NCBI GenBank assembly: GCA_963966185.1
Contig: CAWZYM010000253.1
Span: 880,001-944,000 of the forward strand
Direction: 5' to 3'
DNA: 64,000 nt
Source of the DNA: Rhabditoides inermis
Taxonomy: Eukaryota > Nematoda > Chromadorea > Rhabditida > Rhabditidae
Positions 1 to 11,587 of the stretch are shown in pieces. Both the position numbers and the translations under genes were made by a program. The notes below the pieces were generated by a model, which searched no databases, was not told the DNA's origin, and saw only the letters and a list, made by a program, of their open reading frames with translations. The first letter of the stretch is position 1. Each line of letters begins with the position of its first letter.

Positions 1-153
1 TGTGATTGTCTGACAAAACGACCGCTAGCACAGGGTAGAGTGTAAAACGTATTGCCATTACTATGTTGTTCACTATGTAATTTAAAACTTACAAATCACA
101 AATGCTTGCGCTTTTCTTGCATCAGGTCGCGTGAAACAAAATTTTTTTCGCAG

Positions 154-2833
154 GTTTTTGAAAAAAAAACTAATGTCTCGTTTGGAGTTCTGATCGTGGG
201 CTGCTCTCTGATCCTGGGTAGTTGTCTCCTGTCTTCCTGTGTCTACATGACAGTACAGAAAAGAAGGATGAGGAAAACTCTCATTGAAGGTGAGTTTATT
301 GCTAACACAATAATATAAAGAACTTGGCGTTTAGAAAACCATACATGTGTGATGTGTACTAATGACTCATCGTTTTATTTGTCTGAAGACTGCAAATATG
401 ACTCACTCCGTAACCTGTATGTAACATATGCATGAAACGAAGCGTGAGCGGTTTGTATGACTCCAACAATGCTTAAAAGTCAAAACTAACATAAGCGACA
501 CTGTGTCTTGAGTGTCTGTTATGTTTGAGAGTTTCGGAGTCAGCAAGAGCAGAGAATGGAAGACTGCAAGGAGCTATTCGAACACAAAATAAGTACTGTG
601 GAGGAGATGTACACACAGTTGCAGGTAAAGAGAGGGAGAGTGAGAGAGAAGAAAGAAAGAAATATCTATGCTACAGATGATGTCTGCGTGTTGTTCTGTG
701 GATACGGAGTACGAGGTGTGCACGAGTGATCTGTTGCTGGAGGCGAGCAGTGTGGTGGGATGCGGTTAGTCTCCTAATCTCTGCGTACGTTGCTGTCTCT
801 TTTCAGGCGCATTCGGCAAGGTGCACCGCGGCTTCCTCAAATCGTCCGCTCTTCCGGGCACGTCTGTGAAGACGCTGGACCCGTTCACGGACCTCCTTCC
901 TCTCTCTCCTACCTCCCCCAACAAACAGGCGTCCTTCGAGCTGGCCGGGGAACCCGGGTTCCAGGTAATTCGAGATTTGTGAGAAGTTTCACAGAATCCA
1001 AAGTGTCGAAGATTTTTATAACAAAAATCGAAGTCTCGAAATACTGGCAGGTAGCGGTGAAGCGTCTGAGCGCGTCTGCGTCGGACGAGGATCGATGGGC
1101 TGCGTTCAACGAGATGAAGAAGCTCAAGGCGCTTCAAGGACACATCAACGTCGTCAGCCTCATCGGTCAGTCGTGAGCCATTCTGAGACTGGTATTAGCC
1201 AAGAAGTGTAACATGCCCCCAGAAAACTACGCCAAAAAAGACACAAAGTCACTCACAGTAGCAAAAGTGGTATAACACTTATTAACAAAGCGCAGTGAAT
1301 ATTATTATATGATGATCCAGCGTTGGTAGTGTCATTGAGAGATGAGAGATGAAAGTCAGTCGTTTCTATTTTATTGTGTATTTCAATGTGTTGAGATACC
1401 TACATTGTTTTGTTCAGAAAGGCAGTTATTGTATTAAATTGGAAACGTATTCACTATTCAGTTGATGTTTTCAATGAGCGTTTCAGCCACGATCTCCACT
1501 TACTCCGATCCGTTGATCATCTTGGAGTACTGTGAGAATGGAGACCTGCTGGGATTAGTCAGAACACACGCACGGCACGATACCGTGAGTGCGAATACTG
1601 TAAGAACACAACAACTACTGTAACCCATTACTTTAACCACAAATGATTGTGGATGCAATGTTTTGTAACGTTCCATTTACTCGGCAAAAAAAATTAATAA
1701 AAGATTACAGTGCTGCAGTGTACTGCAACTTTAATTGTTTTTTATATTGCCCATGCATGATTGAGTAGTAGCTGATACTTGTCTCACAGGAGACCTGTGT
1801 GTTCAACGGCGGTCGCTGCCTCTCCAACAAGACTCTCTTCTCTTTTGCCATGCAGGTAAAAACGTGGAATTCACTGAACTCATTACATAAAGTATTCAGA
1901 TTTCTGAGGCGATGGTGTACATCGGATCGCATGGAATAGTGCACAGAGACTTGGCTGCGAGAAATGTGCTCATCACTGATCACCTAACTGCCAAGGTACA
2001 TAGGCCTCTCTCTCAGCTCGTTTTGATCTTATTCCTATTTAGCTTACCGAGTTCTCCAAACTCGAGCCAAGAGAGCATTAGTTGCCAGTTTTTTTTAGGT
2101 GTGTGACTTCGGTTTGTCTCGCTATACGGAGGAGTCGATGGCAGTGTATCGCATCTGCCACAAATGGGCGGCGCCGGAAGTCCTCAAGGACGGCAAGTTC
2201 TCAATGAAGAGCGATGTGTGAGTGGTTTCAAAAGTTACAGACATTCTATTAATCACCTAACTGGTTGAAACCGGTAAGATGTATGTTCGACTTTTTCATG
2301 GGTTTTAAAGTGGAAATTATTTGAAAATTAAGACCGTCACCACATTAGCATTGTTTGAGCAGTCTGACAAAAACGCATGGTCATTGGCAATTGACAATAC
2401 TTTTGTTTAATAGCTTTTACTGAAAACTTCGTGATTGATTTTTCAGCTGGTCGTACGGAATCGTTTTGTACGAGGTATTCTCTGGCGGCCTCGGTCCGTT
2501 CCCGGGTATACAACCCGAGAATATGCGAGCTGAGCTGGAAAAGTGCAATCGACCGACCTTGTCAAAGGATGTTCACCAGACAATGTGAGTGAACTGGTGA
2601 AGGTCACATCGATTGATGCGTAGCATAACATACTGAGCTATGTTCAAAGAAGATACGGAAGTGAAGATAGTACCCGCTCGTTGATGTCTTCTTTTTCTTG
2701 CAGCCGCTCTCTTCTGGAGTCGTGTCTGTCTTGCTGTGCACTGGCCCGTCCCTCCTTCCATGAAATCCGGAAGACCATCCGACCCCTGCTCAACACCTGT
2801 GATACGTACCTGGGCTACATAGATATGGAATAG
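154..2833 (+). CDS. Receptor tyrosine kinase, KIN-15/16-like, 3' part
   Basis: Transmembrane receptor tyrosine kinase that would phosphorylate tyrosines on intracellular targets. The first visible exon (154-289) encodes a hydrophobic span (GVLIVGCSLILGSCLL) followed by a basic stop-transfer KRRMRK. Later exons are about 546-624, 677-764, 807-964, 1051-1165, 1487-1584, 1790-1855, 1900-1995, 2099-2217, 2447-2584 and 2704-2833. Kinase motifs appear in order: glycine loop GCGAFGKV (split by an intron), catalytic lysine VAVK, EYCENGDL hinge, HRDLAARN catalytic loop, CDFG, a WAAPE equivalent of APE, and WSYGIVLYEVFSGG. HRDLAARN is diagnostic of tyrosine kinases. All catalytic residues are present, so the domain looks active. 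The ectodomain lies upstream of the window. The call to the nematode KIN-15/16 group rests on the overall layout and is less sure than the kinase call. Confidence 0.88.
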
Positions 2834-3083
2834 ACTAATGATAAAAATTGCGAATTCAACGAGCGAATACAACGGACAACAAGGGAGGGTGGAAGGGAGG
2901 GAGTCTAACCGCCAGCGTTCATGCGTCTCGGAAGTAGAATATAAGTTGAATTGAGTAGAAAACAACTTTACAAAAAACAGGTACATTTGTTTATCTTTGT
3001 TTGCGTTTTACAACATAAACATGCGTACGGGAGTAATAAAACATTTAATAATAGTGATAATAGTTTATTACCGTGTTGAGTAC
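2834..3083. other. 3' flank of the kinase gene
   Basis: Probable 3' UTR and spacer between the kinase stop and the first MITE. AATAAA-like AT-rich sequence occurs near 3035. No coding exon is seen. Confidence 0.4.
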
Positions 3084-3566
3084 TTAAAGGAACGTACCAC
3101 TCTAAACATCGTGTGCAAACAACGACTGCTACGTGAAAATACGTGAAAATACACTCACTTTTCATAAATAAACTATACTTTAAAAATGAAGATATTGTGC
3201 AGAAAACGCCTCGCGAAGTTGTGTATTTCGTAGTGAGAAATACAGAAATATGCCGTAGAACATTCGGAACGCACAAAGCACACTATTTAATGGATTGTTA
3301 CATATGTCATTGTGTGTATATGCACATATGATTATCATTGATAGTCATATGAGCGTACAAATTTTTGGTTTTAAAAGTGTGTGTTGTGCATCTACGGCAT
3401 ATTTCGGTATTTTTCACTACGAAATACACAACTTCGCGAAGCGTTTTCTCCACCCTACCTTAATTTTTAGCATATAGTTTATTTATGAAAAGTGATTGTA
3501 TTTTCACGTTCTTTCACGTTGTAGTCGTAGTTTACACACGAAATTTAGAGTGGTACGTCCCTTTAA
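3084..3566. mobile_element. TTAA-flanked MITE with long terminal inverted repeats
   Basis: The left end reads TTAAAGGAACGTACCACTCT and the right end is its near-perfect reverse complement, finishing CGTCCCTTTAA. Similarity continues inward for about 170 bp per arm (compare 3205-3255 with 3390-3450), so the element can fold into a long hairpin. TTAA at both edges is the target duplication typical of piggyBac-type elements. There is no transposase ORF. It lies between the kinase gene and the LINE. Confidence 0.75.
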
Positions 3567-3639
3567 CATGTGCGTCATAGAAAACATAACAGTGCTTACG
3601 GTAGGATAGTAAAATAAGAAAAAAAAGAATAAACATTCA

Positions 3640-4593
3640 AAGAGTAGACAATAAGCAAACTACAAATGTCGAATTTTAGAGATGGGATGCAAATGGGGAT
3701 TGTCTACTAAGTGGGATTTCACGTTACTGGTTTTCGCAGATTTAACAATATCAGATGGAAGTGAGTCCCAAACTCCATAAACTCTCTGAAAGAACGCGCT
3801 GCTCAGCAGAAACGAGTCATATGATGGCAAAAGACGATATTTGTGAGATGGGCGCGACCGAGTTGGGACTAGTGTAAAAAGAGCAGAATAATTAAGAGAG
3901 GTGGTTTTAGTAATAACCTTGTAAATGTACACTACGTCATTTATAAAGCGGCGTTGTTCAAAAGTTTGAAGGCCAAGAAGCTGGAGGCGTTGGGGATAGG
4001 TGAGCGAGAACAAGCCAGCGCGACGACATATTTGGCGCGTATAGTATCGCTGCACTGACTCGATCAAGTTCACTGATCCCACATTCTGAGGGTTCCACAA
4101 TTCAGTACAATACTCTAGCTTGCAGCGGAAATACGTTGTGTAAGCGGTGACAAGAACCTTCAAGTCTCTTGTACGATAAACTCTCAGAAAATCATTCATG
4201 GCATTTAGGATGCCTCTAACAATGTTTGCAAAATGGTCTTCGAAAATCAAGGACCCACACATAGTCACACCAAGGTCCCTTACAGAGTTAGCAGGTGCGA
4301 GCGTAGTGCCATGTGTATACTCATGTTTGGGATTTCGGCGGCCTATGTGTAGTATCTGCGTTTTCTCAGAGGAGATCTGCAGACCCCATTCTAAAGCCCA
4401 CTTTGCGACAGCGTCGATTGCTTTTTGAAACATAATTTTAGCCAAATTATCACTCGGATCAAAAGCGAAGTATATTTTCAAATCGTCTGCGTATAGAGCA
4501 CACTCGACATAATCAGGTAGGCTATCAACAATGTTATTGATGAAGATATTGAAGAGTATGGGTCCAAGACACGACCCCTGCGGCACACCACTT
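3640..4593 (-). mobile_element. 5'-truncated non-LTR retrotransposon (CR1/Jockey-like) with partial reverse transcriptase
   Basis: A 308-residue open frame (4586-3660) encodes the later half of a reverse transcriptase. It begins at the G-V-P-Q-G-S-x-L-G-P motif, carries the catalytic YADD box, then the KTQILHIG thumb-side motif and the long C-terminal region of CR1/Jockey-group polymerases (LEYCTELWNP, SVQRYYTRQI, RLQLLGL). It runs without a stop to RHL-stop. The endonuclease and the first polymerase motifs are missing, as expected from 5' truncation at integration. The 5' edge, around 4593, abuts an exon of the ODC remnant. The 3' side (3600-3660) is A-rich on the plus strand rather than showing a clean tail. 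Confidence 0.85.
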
Positions 4594-5667
4594 CACTTGT
4601 GCAATCTGGATGCAGTTGTGAAGAGACACGCTCTGTGGACAGCCGAGCTGCCACACATTCGGGTATGGCAGCAGTGATAGGAATAACAGCTCGATGGAAA
4701 CCACTGTTCCCGTAAGGTCTTCATTAACGGACTGAACACGAACAATCGTAGCAGGGCAATTTATAGGCAACGCGCGTATTCACATTATATCTCCCGCGCT
4801 CTCACATGACACATGAGACACGCTGCGAAGTCACAACTCACAACATATTCCACTCTCAGTTACAAAACATGTGAATTTCACCGAACCCTCTCTATACATT
4901 ACGTAGGCAACAAAGTCGTACCTTTCCAGCCCTACTATGCAGTCAAGTGCAACCCGGATCCCTGGCTCGTCTCTCTGCTCGCCCGTCTCGGCGCAGGATT
5001 CGACTGCGCGAGCCCGAAAGAGATTCAACAGGTACTGTCTTTATATCTGCCATTCCCTTGTGTTCACTCTCTCGCATAGACACTCTGTGTGGCGCCTGCC
5101 TCCGACATCCTGTTCGCCAACCCAGTCAAGGCAGCGTCGGCGATCCGTTTCGCAGCCTCTGCCGGAGTGACGCGGATGACTGTCGACGACGAATCCGAGC
5201 TCGACAAGCTAGTGGCGGAGGCGCCGAATGCTGAGTGGGCACTCTCTCATCAGTCTCTGTATATCCTCACTTACAGGATAGTTCTGCGCATCTCGTGTCG
5301 CGACCCGCACGCCAAGGCGAATCTCTCCAAGAAGTTTGGCGCGTGTGCCAAAGAGTCGGCGCCTCTCATATTGCAGAAGGCAAACCGGATGGGATTTGAA
5401 ATCGTTGCCGTGAGGTGAGGAAATGTTGTTTATTCAACAAAAAAAGATACCACAGTATTCAGCTTTCATATCGGCTCTCCATTCAAGGAGATGAAATATT
5501 TCGAGGAGGCATTCTCGCAGGCACTCAGGTGAGCAGGTGGCTCTCTTTTCTCACCCCCTTCCAGTGTGTGCTCTCTGGGACACGAACTGGGCTTCTCAAT
5601 GCACTTCCACGACATCGGCGGCGGATTCCCAGACAGCGATGTGAGCGATGATGACCACTTCCGAGAG
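4594..5667 (+). pseudogene. Ornithine decarboxylase remnant (5' and 3' truncated)
   Basis: Ornithine decarboxylase makes putrescine with pyridoxal phosphate. Five or six exons are readable: 4594-4662 (HLCNLDAVVKRHALWTAELP), 4930-5031 ([12 protein letters not shown], with the PLP-binding lysine), 5080-5234 (ILFANPVK), 5277-5414, 5463-5527 (SFHIGSP) and 5565-5667 (HDIGGGFP, the PLP-phosphate glycine loop). Junction phases fit, and no internal stop was seen. The upstream coding sequence is replaced by the LINE at about 4593. The last exon runs into a palindromic repeat, and the C-terminal half with the catalytic cysteine region is not found downstream. The barrel domain alone cannot form the shared active site, so this is read as a dead fragment. 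A missed distant 3' exon cannot be excluded. Confidence 0.8.
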
Positions 5668-6499
5668 GTATACACAATCTCGCAAAGATTCGGAGAGACC
5701 TTTCTCTCAATCGCTTCTTGCCGGTTCTAGCGCGCGTATGGTCTTAGCACAAATCAACCAGCGCGGCAGCGCTGGTTGGTTTGTGCTAAGATTATTAGGA
5801 AAGAGTAAATTGTCTGTAGCTTGGCAGTGGCGCGTTGCGCGCGCCACACATCAAAACAAACGGGCGCGGTCCCTGAGAATATTTTTTTTGCATTTTGGCA
5901 GTTTATCTTCTCTGTTACTTTTCAAACCATACTCGGCCGGAGTTAAAACAAACGAACAATGAACTTCAAACAGTTATAAGTGCAGTTTGAAGAATCTACA
6001 TTGCAAAAAAAAGGCAGCAGAGAACCGCCGATTGTTGTTTTCTTTTTTTTAATTCCCTAACCATTCCGCCACAGTTCTTTGACACTTGACAGGTCGTATT
6101 CCCATAGACCGACAGAAGAGAAGACTCTCGCACATTATAATCACTCATGATCAGATCAGTAAGTAAGTAGATAATCTCGCCTGGTGACATTTCTCATTTG
6201 ATATATAAGGGTAGTGTTTTCTATGATTTTCAAGTTGAGCTAGCAAAGATGTAAAAATATAACTTGAATAACGCACTTTCTCATAGATTTTTTTGCGGAA
6301 GGCCCCTCGAAGTGTGTGTACTTTGTGCTTGAAAAAAACTCTTTCAAGAGAAAAGTGAATGGTCGGCACTCACCGACATCTGTCATTTTTATACTTATTG
6401 TTTGATGGCTTCAACACTAATCCTTGAAAACTATGTATTGTTTTCAGACAACCAGGTGATTTATTGAAAAAGTAGGAGTCATAGGGAGAGGGAGAGGGA

Positions 6500-6562
<63 letters not shown>

Positions 6563-6688
6563 CCGCCCCTTTTCAACGCGATGTTCTCGCAGTTTCACCC
6601 ACCCGTTATTAGCGCGTGTTTCTGAGTAATGTGCATTGATTCCCGTGTTCTTTCATGCGCGATTCATCAGTGTTGCAGTGTTTGAGCG
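5668..6688. repeat. Repeat-rich spacer with a 48 bp palindrome and GA microsatellite
   Basis: From about 5680 the sequence matches the tail of the composite repeat at 55265-55376 and 63510-63619 (shared TCTAGCGCGCG and the hairpin AACCAGCGCGGCAGCGCTGG). At 5748-5794 both flanks extend the hairpin into a palindrome bounded by CTTAGCACAAA and TTTGTGCTAAG. 6486-6560 is a GA microsatellite. No coding exon is seen between 5800 and 6688, which includes the promoter side of the first nuclear receptor. Confidence 0.6.
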
Positions 6689-6935
6689 ATGTCGTTTTCC
6701 TGCCAGTCTCGTTTGCGGGCTGCCGATCGATCGCACAAGTGCGCAGTGTGTGGACACCCGTCCGATGGGGCGCACTTTGCTGCCGAATGCTGCAGGTGCG
6801 TACATTATTGTTCACGTGTATTATTCTCGTTTACGTTTCCAACTAGCACAATTTTGAAGTTTCATAGACTTCATTGCTCGAGAAGTGTAATTTCGAAGCA
6901 TTTTGTAGGTATGTAATATGTAGTTTTGACGTAAT

Positions 6936-7018
<83 letters not shown>

Positions 7019-10000
7019 CAGTACACACTATAGCCAGTCCTCTGACCTGTCATAGTCTAACAATGTTTGTTCATTAGTGTACACAGTGTTGAGTTTTTCT
7101 TTAACTCTTATAGTGTCGCACTGATTAAAAACTGCAATGTTGGCCATACACTTTATATGATGCGAGTGAAATTATCAGTCATTTCGATTAGCTGATAATG
7201 GTTTCACTCAACCCATGTGGAACTGTGCACACTTTGATTACAGCTTATATGTTGCCCGCAAACCGCGAACCCGATTATCGCCAGCATGAAACCGATAGTG
7301 CGACGTTTATCGAATACGTGCAATGTGAATGTGTCGTACTAATGTTAGTGTTTGAAGAAAGACGTGAAGATTCGGCCAACATATTCAACACAAGTTCGTA
7401 TCGAAGTCAACAGTGTGTATATACATACATATACAATGTGTGAGTTTGAGAGCATGCGCGGCGTTCTTCCGACGGAGTGTCGCCCTCAAACTACAGTACT
7501 CATGTCGCGGAAAGGGAGACTGTCTCATGAACAAGTGTAAGTGTTGCGATCATTTTGAAGATAAGAGGTTACTAACTGCTGAATCATCTGCAGCTATCCG
7601 GTGCATCTGTCGCGCGTGTCGCCTCGACAAGTGCTTTCGCGTGGGAATGAAGAAAGAACGTGAGTGTTACCGATTACTGTAGCCTTTGTTCAGTTCTCGG
7701 TTCTCTATGGGTCATAATAAGAGTGCGCTTGAGTGACAACAGCCTTTGCAGTCGTTCAAAGTGCGAAGAGGAGTGAGAAGGGCAGTGAGTGCGATCCAGA
7801 GACCGCCAACACTTCTAGGGATCTTCCCACGCTACAGGTGGGATTATTAGTAACCAAAGACAAAACGTGTTTCTTACTTGTCAACATGCACTGACTATCG
7901 CTCTGGTGTCCGCATGATATGTATAGACGAGTTGTGATAGACTCGAAAGTGCTATCCCATGGCCCATGACGTTACCATACATGATATCATTCAAAATACG
8001 AAATTATGCATGCTTTACACTGCAGCAATGTAGCTATAATCCCAAAGCATTTATTTATAATAAAAAAAACTTTGCGCCGTGTGCGCTGTTATTCATTGTC
8101 CGTATAATGCATTCGGTCTATTTGAGTGTGTTTCAGTTTCTGCCCAATGCACTTTCCGTCTCCTCTTCTGCAACTGACGATCAGCTCGCTCCCCTTCTAT
8201 GCAGGATACGCAACGGATATCGGAGATTACGGGAATTGAGAAGCGACTATCGAGAGACTTATCCACAGGTTTGCTTACTAGTAATGCCACACAGGGTGAG
8301 AGTCATCAATACTTTGAACTTTAGAAAGACCGTCTTCCAAAGGCGCTGACTGTTCCCCATGCGATTGATGTGATGATCAGAGATTATCCGAACGTGCAGC
8401 GATTCGTGCACGCTTCTTTCCCATTGGATGGCATCACTCAACAACAGAGGGTGGGTTCTGCAAACTCTACTACGTAGGCATGACGTGGGGTATGAAATGA
8501 AACGAGTATACTTCACGGGTATATAGTGGGTCTCCCGTTTTCGCGGTCTGCAAATTATCGCCTTCATTTCTAGAGGAACCAGACAATGCGGGAACTGACA
8601 AGAATGTTACTGAATTAATAAAGGTATTTCAAAAATAAATTGGCTATTGGATGACTGGTTTTACAACAACTAACAGTTAATTATCACCATTAACTGTAAC
8701 TATCAATATCCTATCCTATCATTACCCAATGACTGCATTGAGTGAGCAGCATTTCAGAAAGTTCTGTGTCGGGATTTCTACATACAGATGTGGTTTCTTG
8801 AAAGCGCCTTCCGTACTGTCGAAAAGTCGTGCAGAGACAGAGAGGAGGGGTGAGTTTTGGAAGTCGTAAATGAAGCAATTAGTGAATCATACAACATAAG
8901 TAGTTTGTCTCATTAAGCCGCTCTATCGACTCTACCGATGTTAATGGTTAATCGACTGTGTATATTGAATCAGACTTGTCCGTTTTCTATAGTTCATAAC
9001 TTCTATCGGAATTTAAGAATCTTCACAAAACTCTCATACAGGTTGCATGAGTATATTCTGGAGAACTGATTGGTCCGGTTTCCAAAATTTTGTTTTCCTT
9101 ATACGGATACTGCTAAAGAACTCTTTTTTCAGTTTTTTTTAAAGTATATTGGAAATCTAGAAAACTCTATAACTCTCTCTCTCAAAAACTCAAAAACTCT
9201 ATAAATCTCAGAAATCTCAGATACCTGATTCAGTGAACAAGTGCGATAGTGCATGGTGTATCTCGAAAACTTTTTAGACATGAACTTTCTTTTGTCTTTA
9301 CCGTTTTTTGGGCAGGAAATCCCCCCCCCCAAAATGGGATTTTTTTTATAATTCCGGATTTTACCTTTCTATGGGATTCTTGTCATTTCGCACTCGTCTG
9401 ACCGACTGGCGATAATTCGCGCACCGTCAAAAGAGACTGCCCTATCGAAATCTCTGTTGTATTATCCACTGGGTGGTAAACATGGTATATTCTTGAAGCT
9501 GAGAACACCATCTGATCAATGGTGATGTTAACGTTTACGTTTGACAATAACTTCATTTCATAAATTCGGTTCTCTCACCTCTCACATCCCCGTTCAGCAG
9601 AGGCCATATATTGCTTGTGGGGAGAAAGCGAGAGAGGGGCGAGAGAGTGTGTACAGATGAGAGACACCAGAAACGTACGTCAAAATACATGTACGTACAT
9701 ATATGTACATGTACAGGGATCACCTAACTCAAGCTGTACTGTATGAGCAAAAGCATTGACCGTCGCTTCGAAATATGAACCCACATTAAAGGCACAGTGG
9801 CGACATATTTCTGCTACGACCTGTCACAACTCCTCATTTTCACACAAACAAAACATTTGGCAGTGACAGGAATCGAACCCGCGAAGACACAACGCAGCGC
9901 ACATGCACTGAGCTATGAAGCAAGTGGCAGTCCGTTGTTCATTTACGATTACGTCTCCGACCCAAATTTTTCCAGTGAAGTGTTGGCGGGAAATTTAAAT

Positions 10001-11587
10001 TTTGAGCTGCATTCTTGGCAGTTGCAGAATCGAAAATAACGCAGAACCGTCGTTCTTTCGCAAAAACTGCAAATGCGTTAGGTTAATATGATTTTTAATA
10101 ATACTCCGAGTCGAAAATAAGTCGCCACTGTTCCTTTAATTAATATTCTGGTAGATAGTTTGCCGGGTCACTGTAGTAAATTGATCTAGTCGCAGTTTTT
10201 ACACTCTCTAGCACTCCGGCTGTAAAAAGCCAAAAAAAACCTATTTATCAGGCGGCGACTAAACACAATCAGACAAAACCGTGGGAGTGAAGTTGCTTGC
10301 AATCTCTTTTTTTTCTTTTCTCCAGGTTCTGATTCCTGGTATTTCCTGTTAGTGTATTGGTGATTCAACAACCACAAGTATCATTCATTTCTATGTACAC
10401 AATCGTGACCAGCAAATATGTGCGTCTTTAAAACAGGCTAGTATAATGAGAATCAAGTGTTTACTTTGATTGAATTGATTGCTGTCAGGTTTCCTCGGTT
10501 CTACGTGGTCGATGGGGACTACAACGAGAACACGGACGAGTTCTACAAGAGCTGCAAGCGGTACAAGATAAGCAGCGAGGGAATGCAGACGTGAGTATGA
10601 CCAAACCCTGAAAAAAGAACTTTGAGGAAAGGAAAACTGAATTGTTGGTCAATGAGGGAAAATGGTACATTGGAACATCGTAACTCTTAACACGATTCTG
10701 GCAATAAATAATCCGAGTTTTCAAAACGTTTTCTTTTGTATTTTTTTGAAAATTTGATTCCGGGCGCGTGTGTTTGGCTCGTTACGCTTTACTCTTGCCC
10801 TGAATTTTTTAAACGATATTTTTCTGAAATACGTGCTTGTTTGTAGATTCAACGACACATCTCTCTCGGTCGTTCGTCGCAGTCTGCTCTATCCGATGCT
10901 TGGCATGAAACTCGAAGAACTCGAACTATGCGCCCTATTTGTCTTCTGTCTTTTTGTCAAGAGAGACGACGTATGTATTTTTGAACCCTATTTGTCATTT
11001 CCATTTTATCTGTCCAAACATGTTTTTTACTATTTTTTTCCAGAAGTTCGAAGAAACCACTGAGCGTGTGGCGAAACATTTGCAAAACAAGGCAAGTGTG
11101 CGGGTTTGCGTGAATTGTTTTTTTGACATTTTGTAGCCACATTTTCACTCCTTTTTTTAATCGACTTAGTACATTCAGTATACCTAGCACAACCAATCAT
11201 ACACAACAGAAAACTCTGGTTTCCATTTAGGTAGTTCGCGAGTTGCTGTCGTTGTATGCTCGCAGGATGAATCTGGCGGAAAGCACCGCCCGTCTAGCAC
11301 ACACTCTATCAATGGTCGATTTACTGCAGGTACTTAACAGACTAATTCCGGTGTCGCGTTGTGCCGTTGTGCTTTATTGAGTAGATCATATTGATGAGAG
11401 CTGAATGTGAAGCGTCAGTAAAAACGTTTCAAACAAAAAAGAAGAAGAAGAAAAAAGTGAATGTGAATGGGGTTGAATGAAGGTTTTTTCTCAGAAAGCG
11501 ACAACGTGGTTCTATCATGACGTATTCAACGGACTGATGCTTGACGAAGACCGCTTTGATTGTCTACAACGGCTCTTCCAAGTATAG
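6689..11587 (+). CDS. Nuclear hormone receptor 1
   Basis: Ligand-type transcription factor with a DNA-binding domain of two C4 zinc fingers and a helical ligand-binding domain. Proposed exons: 6689-6795, 7451-7536, 7594-7659, 7752-7837, 8137-8268, 8325-8450, 8758-8849, 10489-10590, 10847-10970, 11044-11091, 11231-11329, 11495-11587, giving 386 residues. Finger 1 holds CAVCGHPSDGAHF plus CCRACAAFFRRSV. Finger 2 holds YSCRGKGDC, CRACRLDKCFRVGM. Ligand-domain landmarks are DYPNVQRFVH, FLESAFRTVEK and LEELELCALFVFCLFV. The start ATG is the first upstream of finger 1 and leaves almost no A/B domain. The 1.6 kb intron between 8849 and 10489 holds transposon pieces. One intron (11092) seems to use a GC donor, and intron 1 a GAG acceptor. 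It faces receptor 2 convergently, and exon contents correspond one for one, so the two are paralogs. Confidence 0.87.
6939..7011. repeat. (AT)n microsatellite in intron 1 of receptor 1
   Basis: An uninterrupted AT dinucleotide run of about 36 units inside the first intron. Confidence 0.97.
8519..8560. repeat. Solo terminal repeat of the TA-flanked MITE family
   Basis: The sequence beginning TATAGTGGGTCTCCCGTTTT matches the terminal inverted repeat of the complete element at 55438-56013. The second end is not found nearby, so this is a truncated copy inside an intron of receptor 1. Confidence 0.6.
9475..9735. repeat. Dispersed non-coding repeat, copy A
   Basis: Shares blocks such as GGTATATTCTTGAAG, GAGACACCAGAAACGT and GGGATCACCTAACTC with 16304-16560 and 16750-17050. 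The middle is a GA-rich run followed by a short palindrome of ACGTACAT type. No ORF. Lies in the large intron of receptor 1. Confidence 0.65.
9786..10139 (-). mobile_element. TTAA-flanked SINE-like element with tRNA-type promoter
   Basis: A 354 bp element starting TTAAAGGCACAGTGGCGAC and ending GTCGCCACTGTTCCTTTAA, so it has inverted ends and TTAA at both edges. On the minus strand near 9935-9865 it contains TAGCTCAGTGC, a good box A, and GGTTCGATTCC, a good box B, about 40 bp apart. Read that way it is a tRNA-related pol III module inside an element with DNA-transposon ends. Related copies lie at 22500-22800, 22970-23041, 53812, and 60488/62161. It sits in an intron of receptor 1. Confidence 0.75.

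Noticed and set aside
4534..4770. 78-residue minus frame upstream of the LINE
   Set aside because: Antisense to the ODC exon at 4594-4662 and its intron, with no continuation of the reverse transcriptase.
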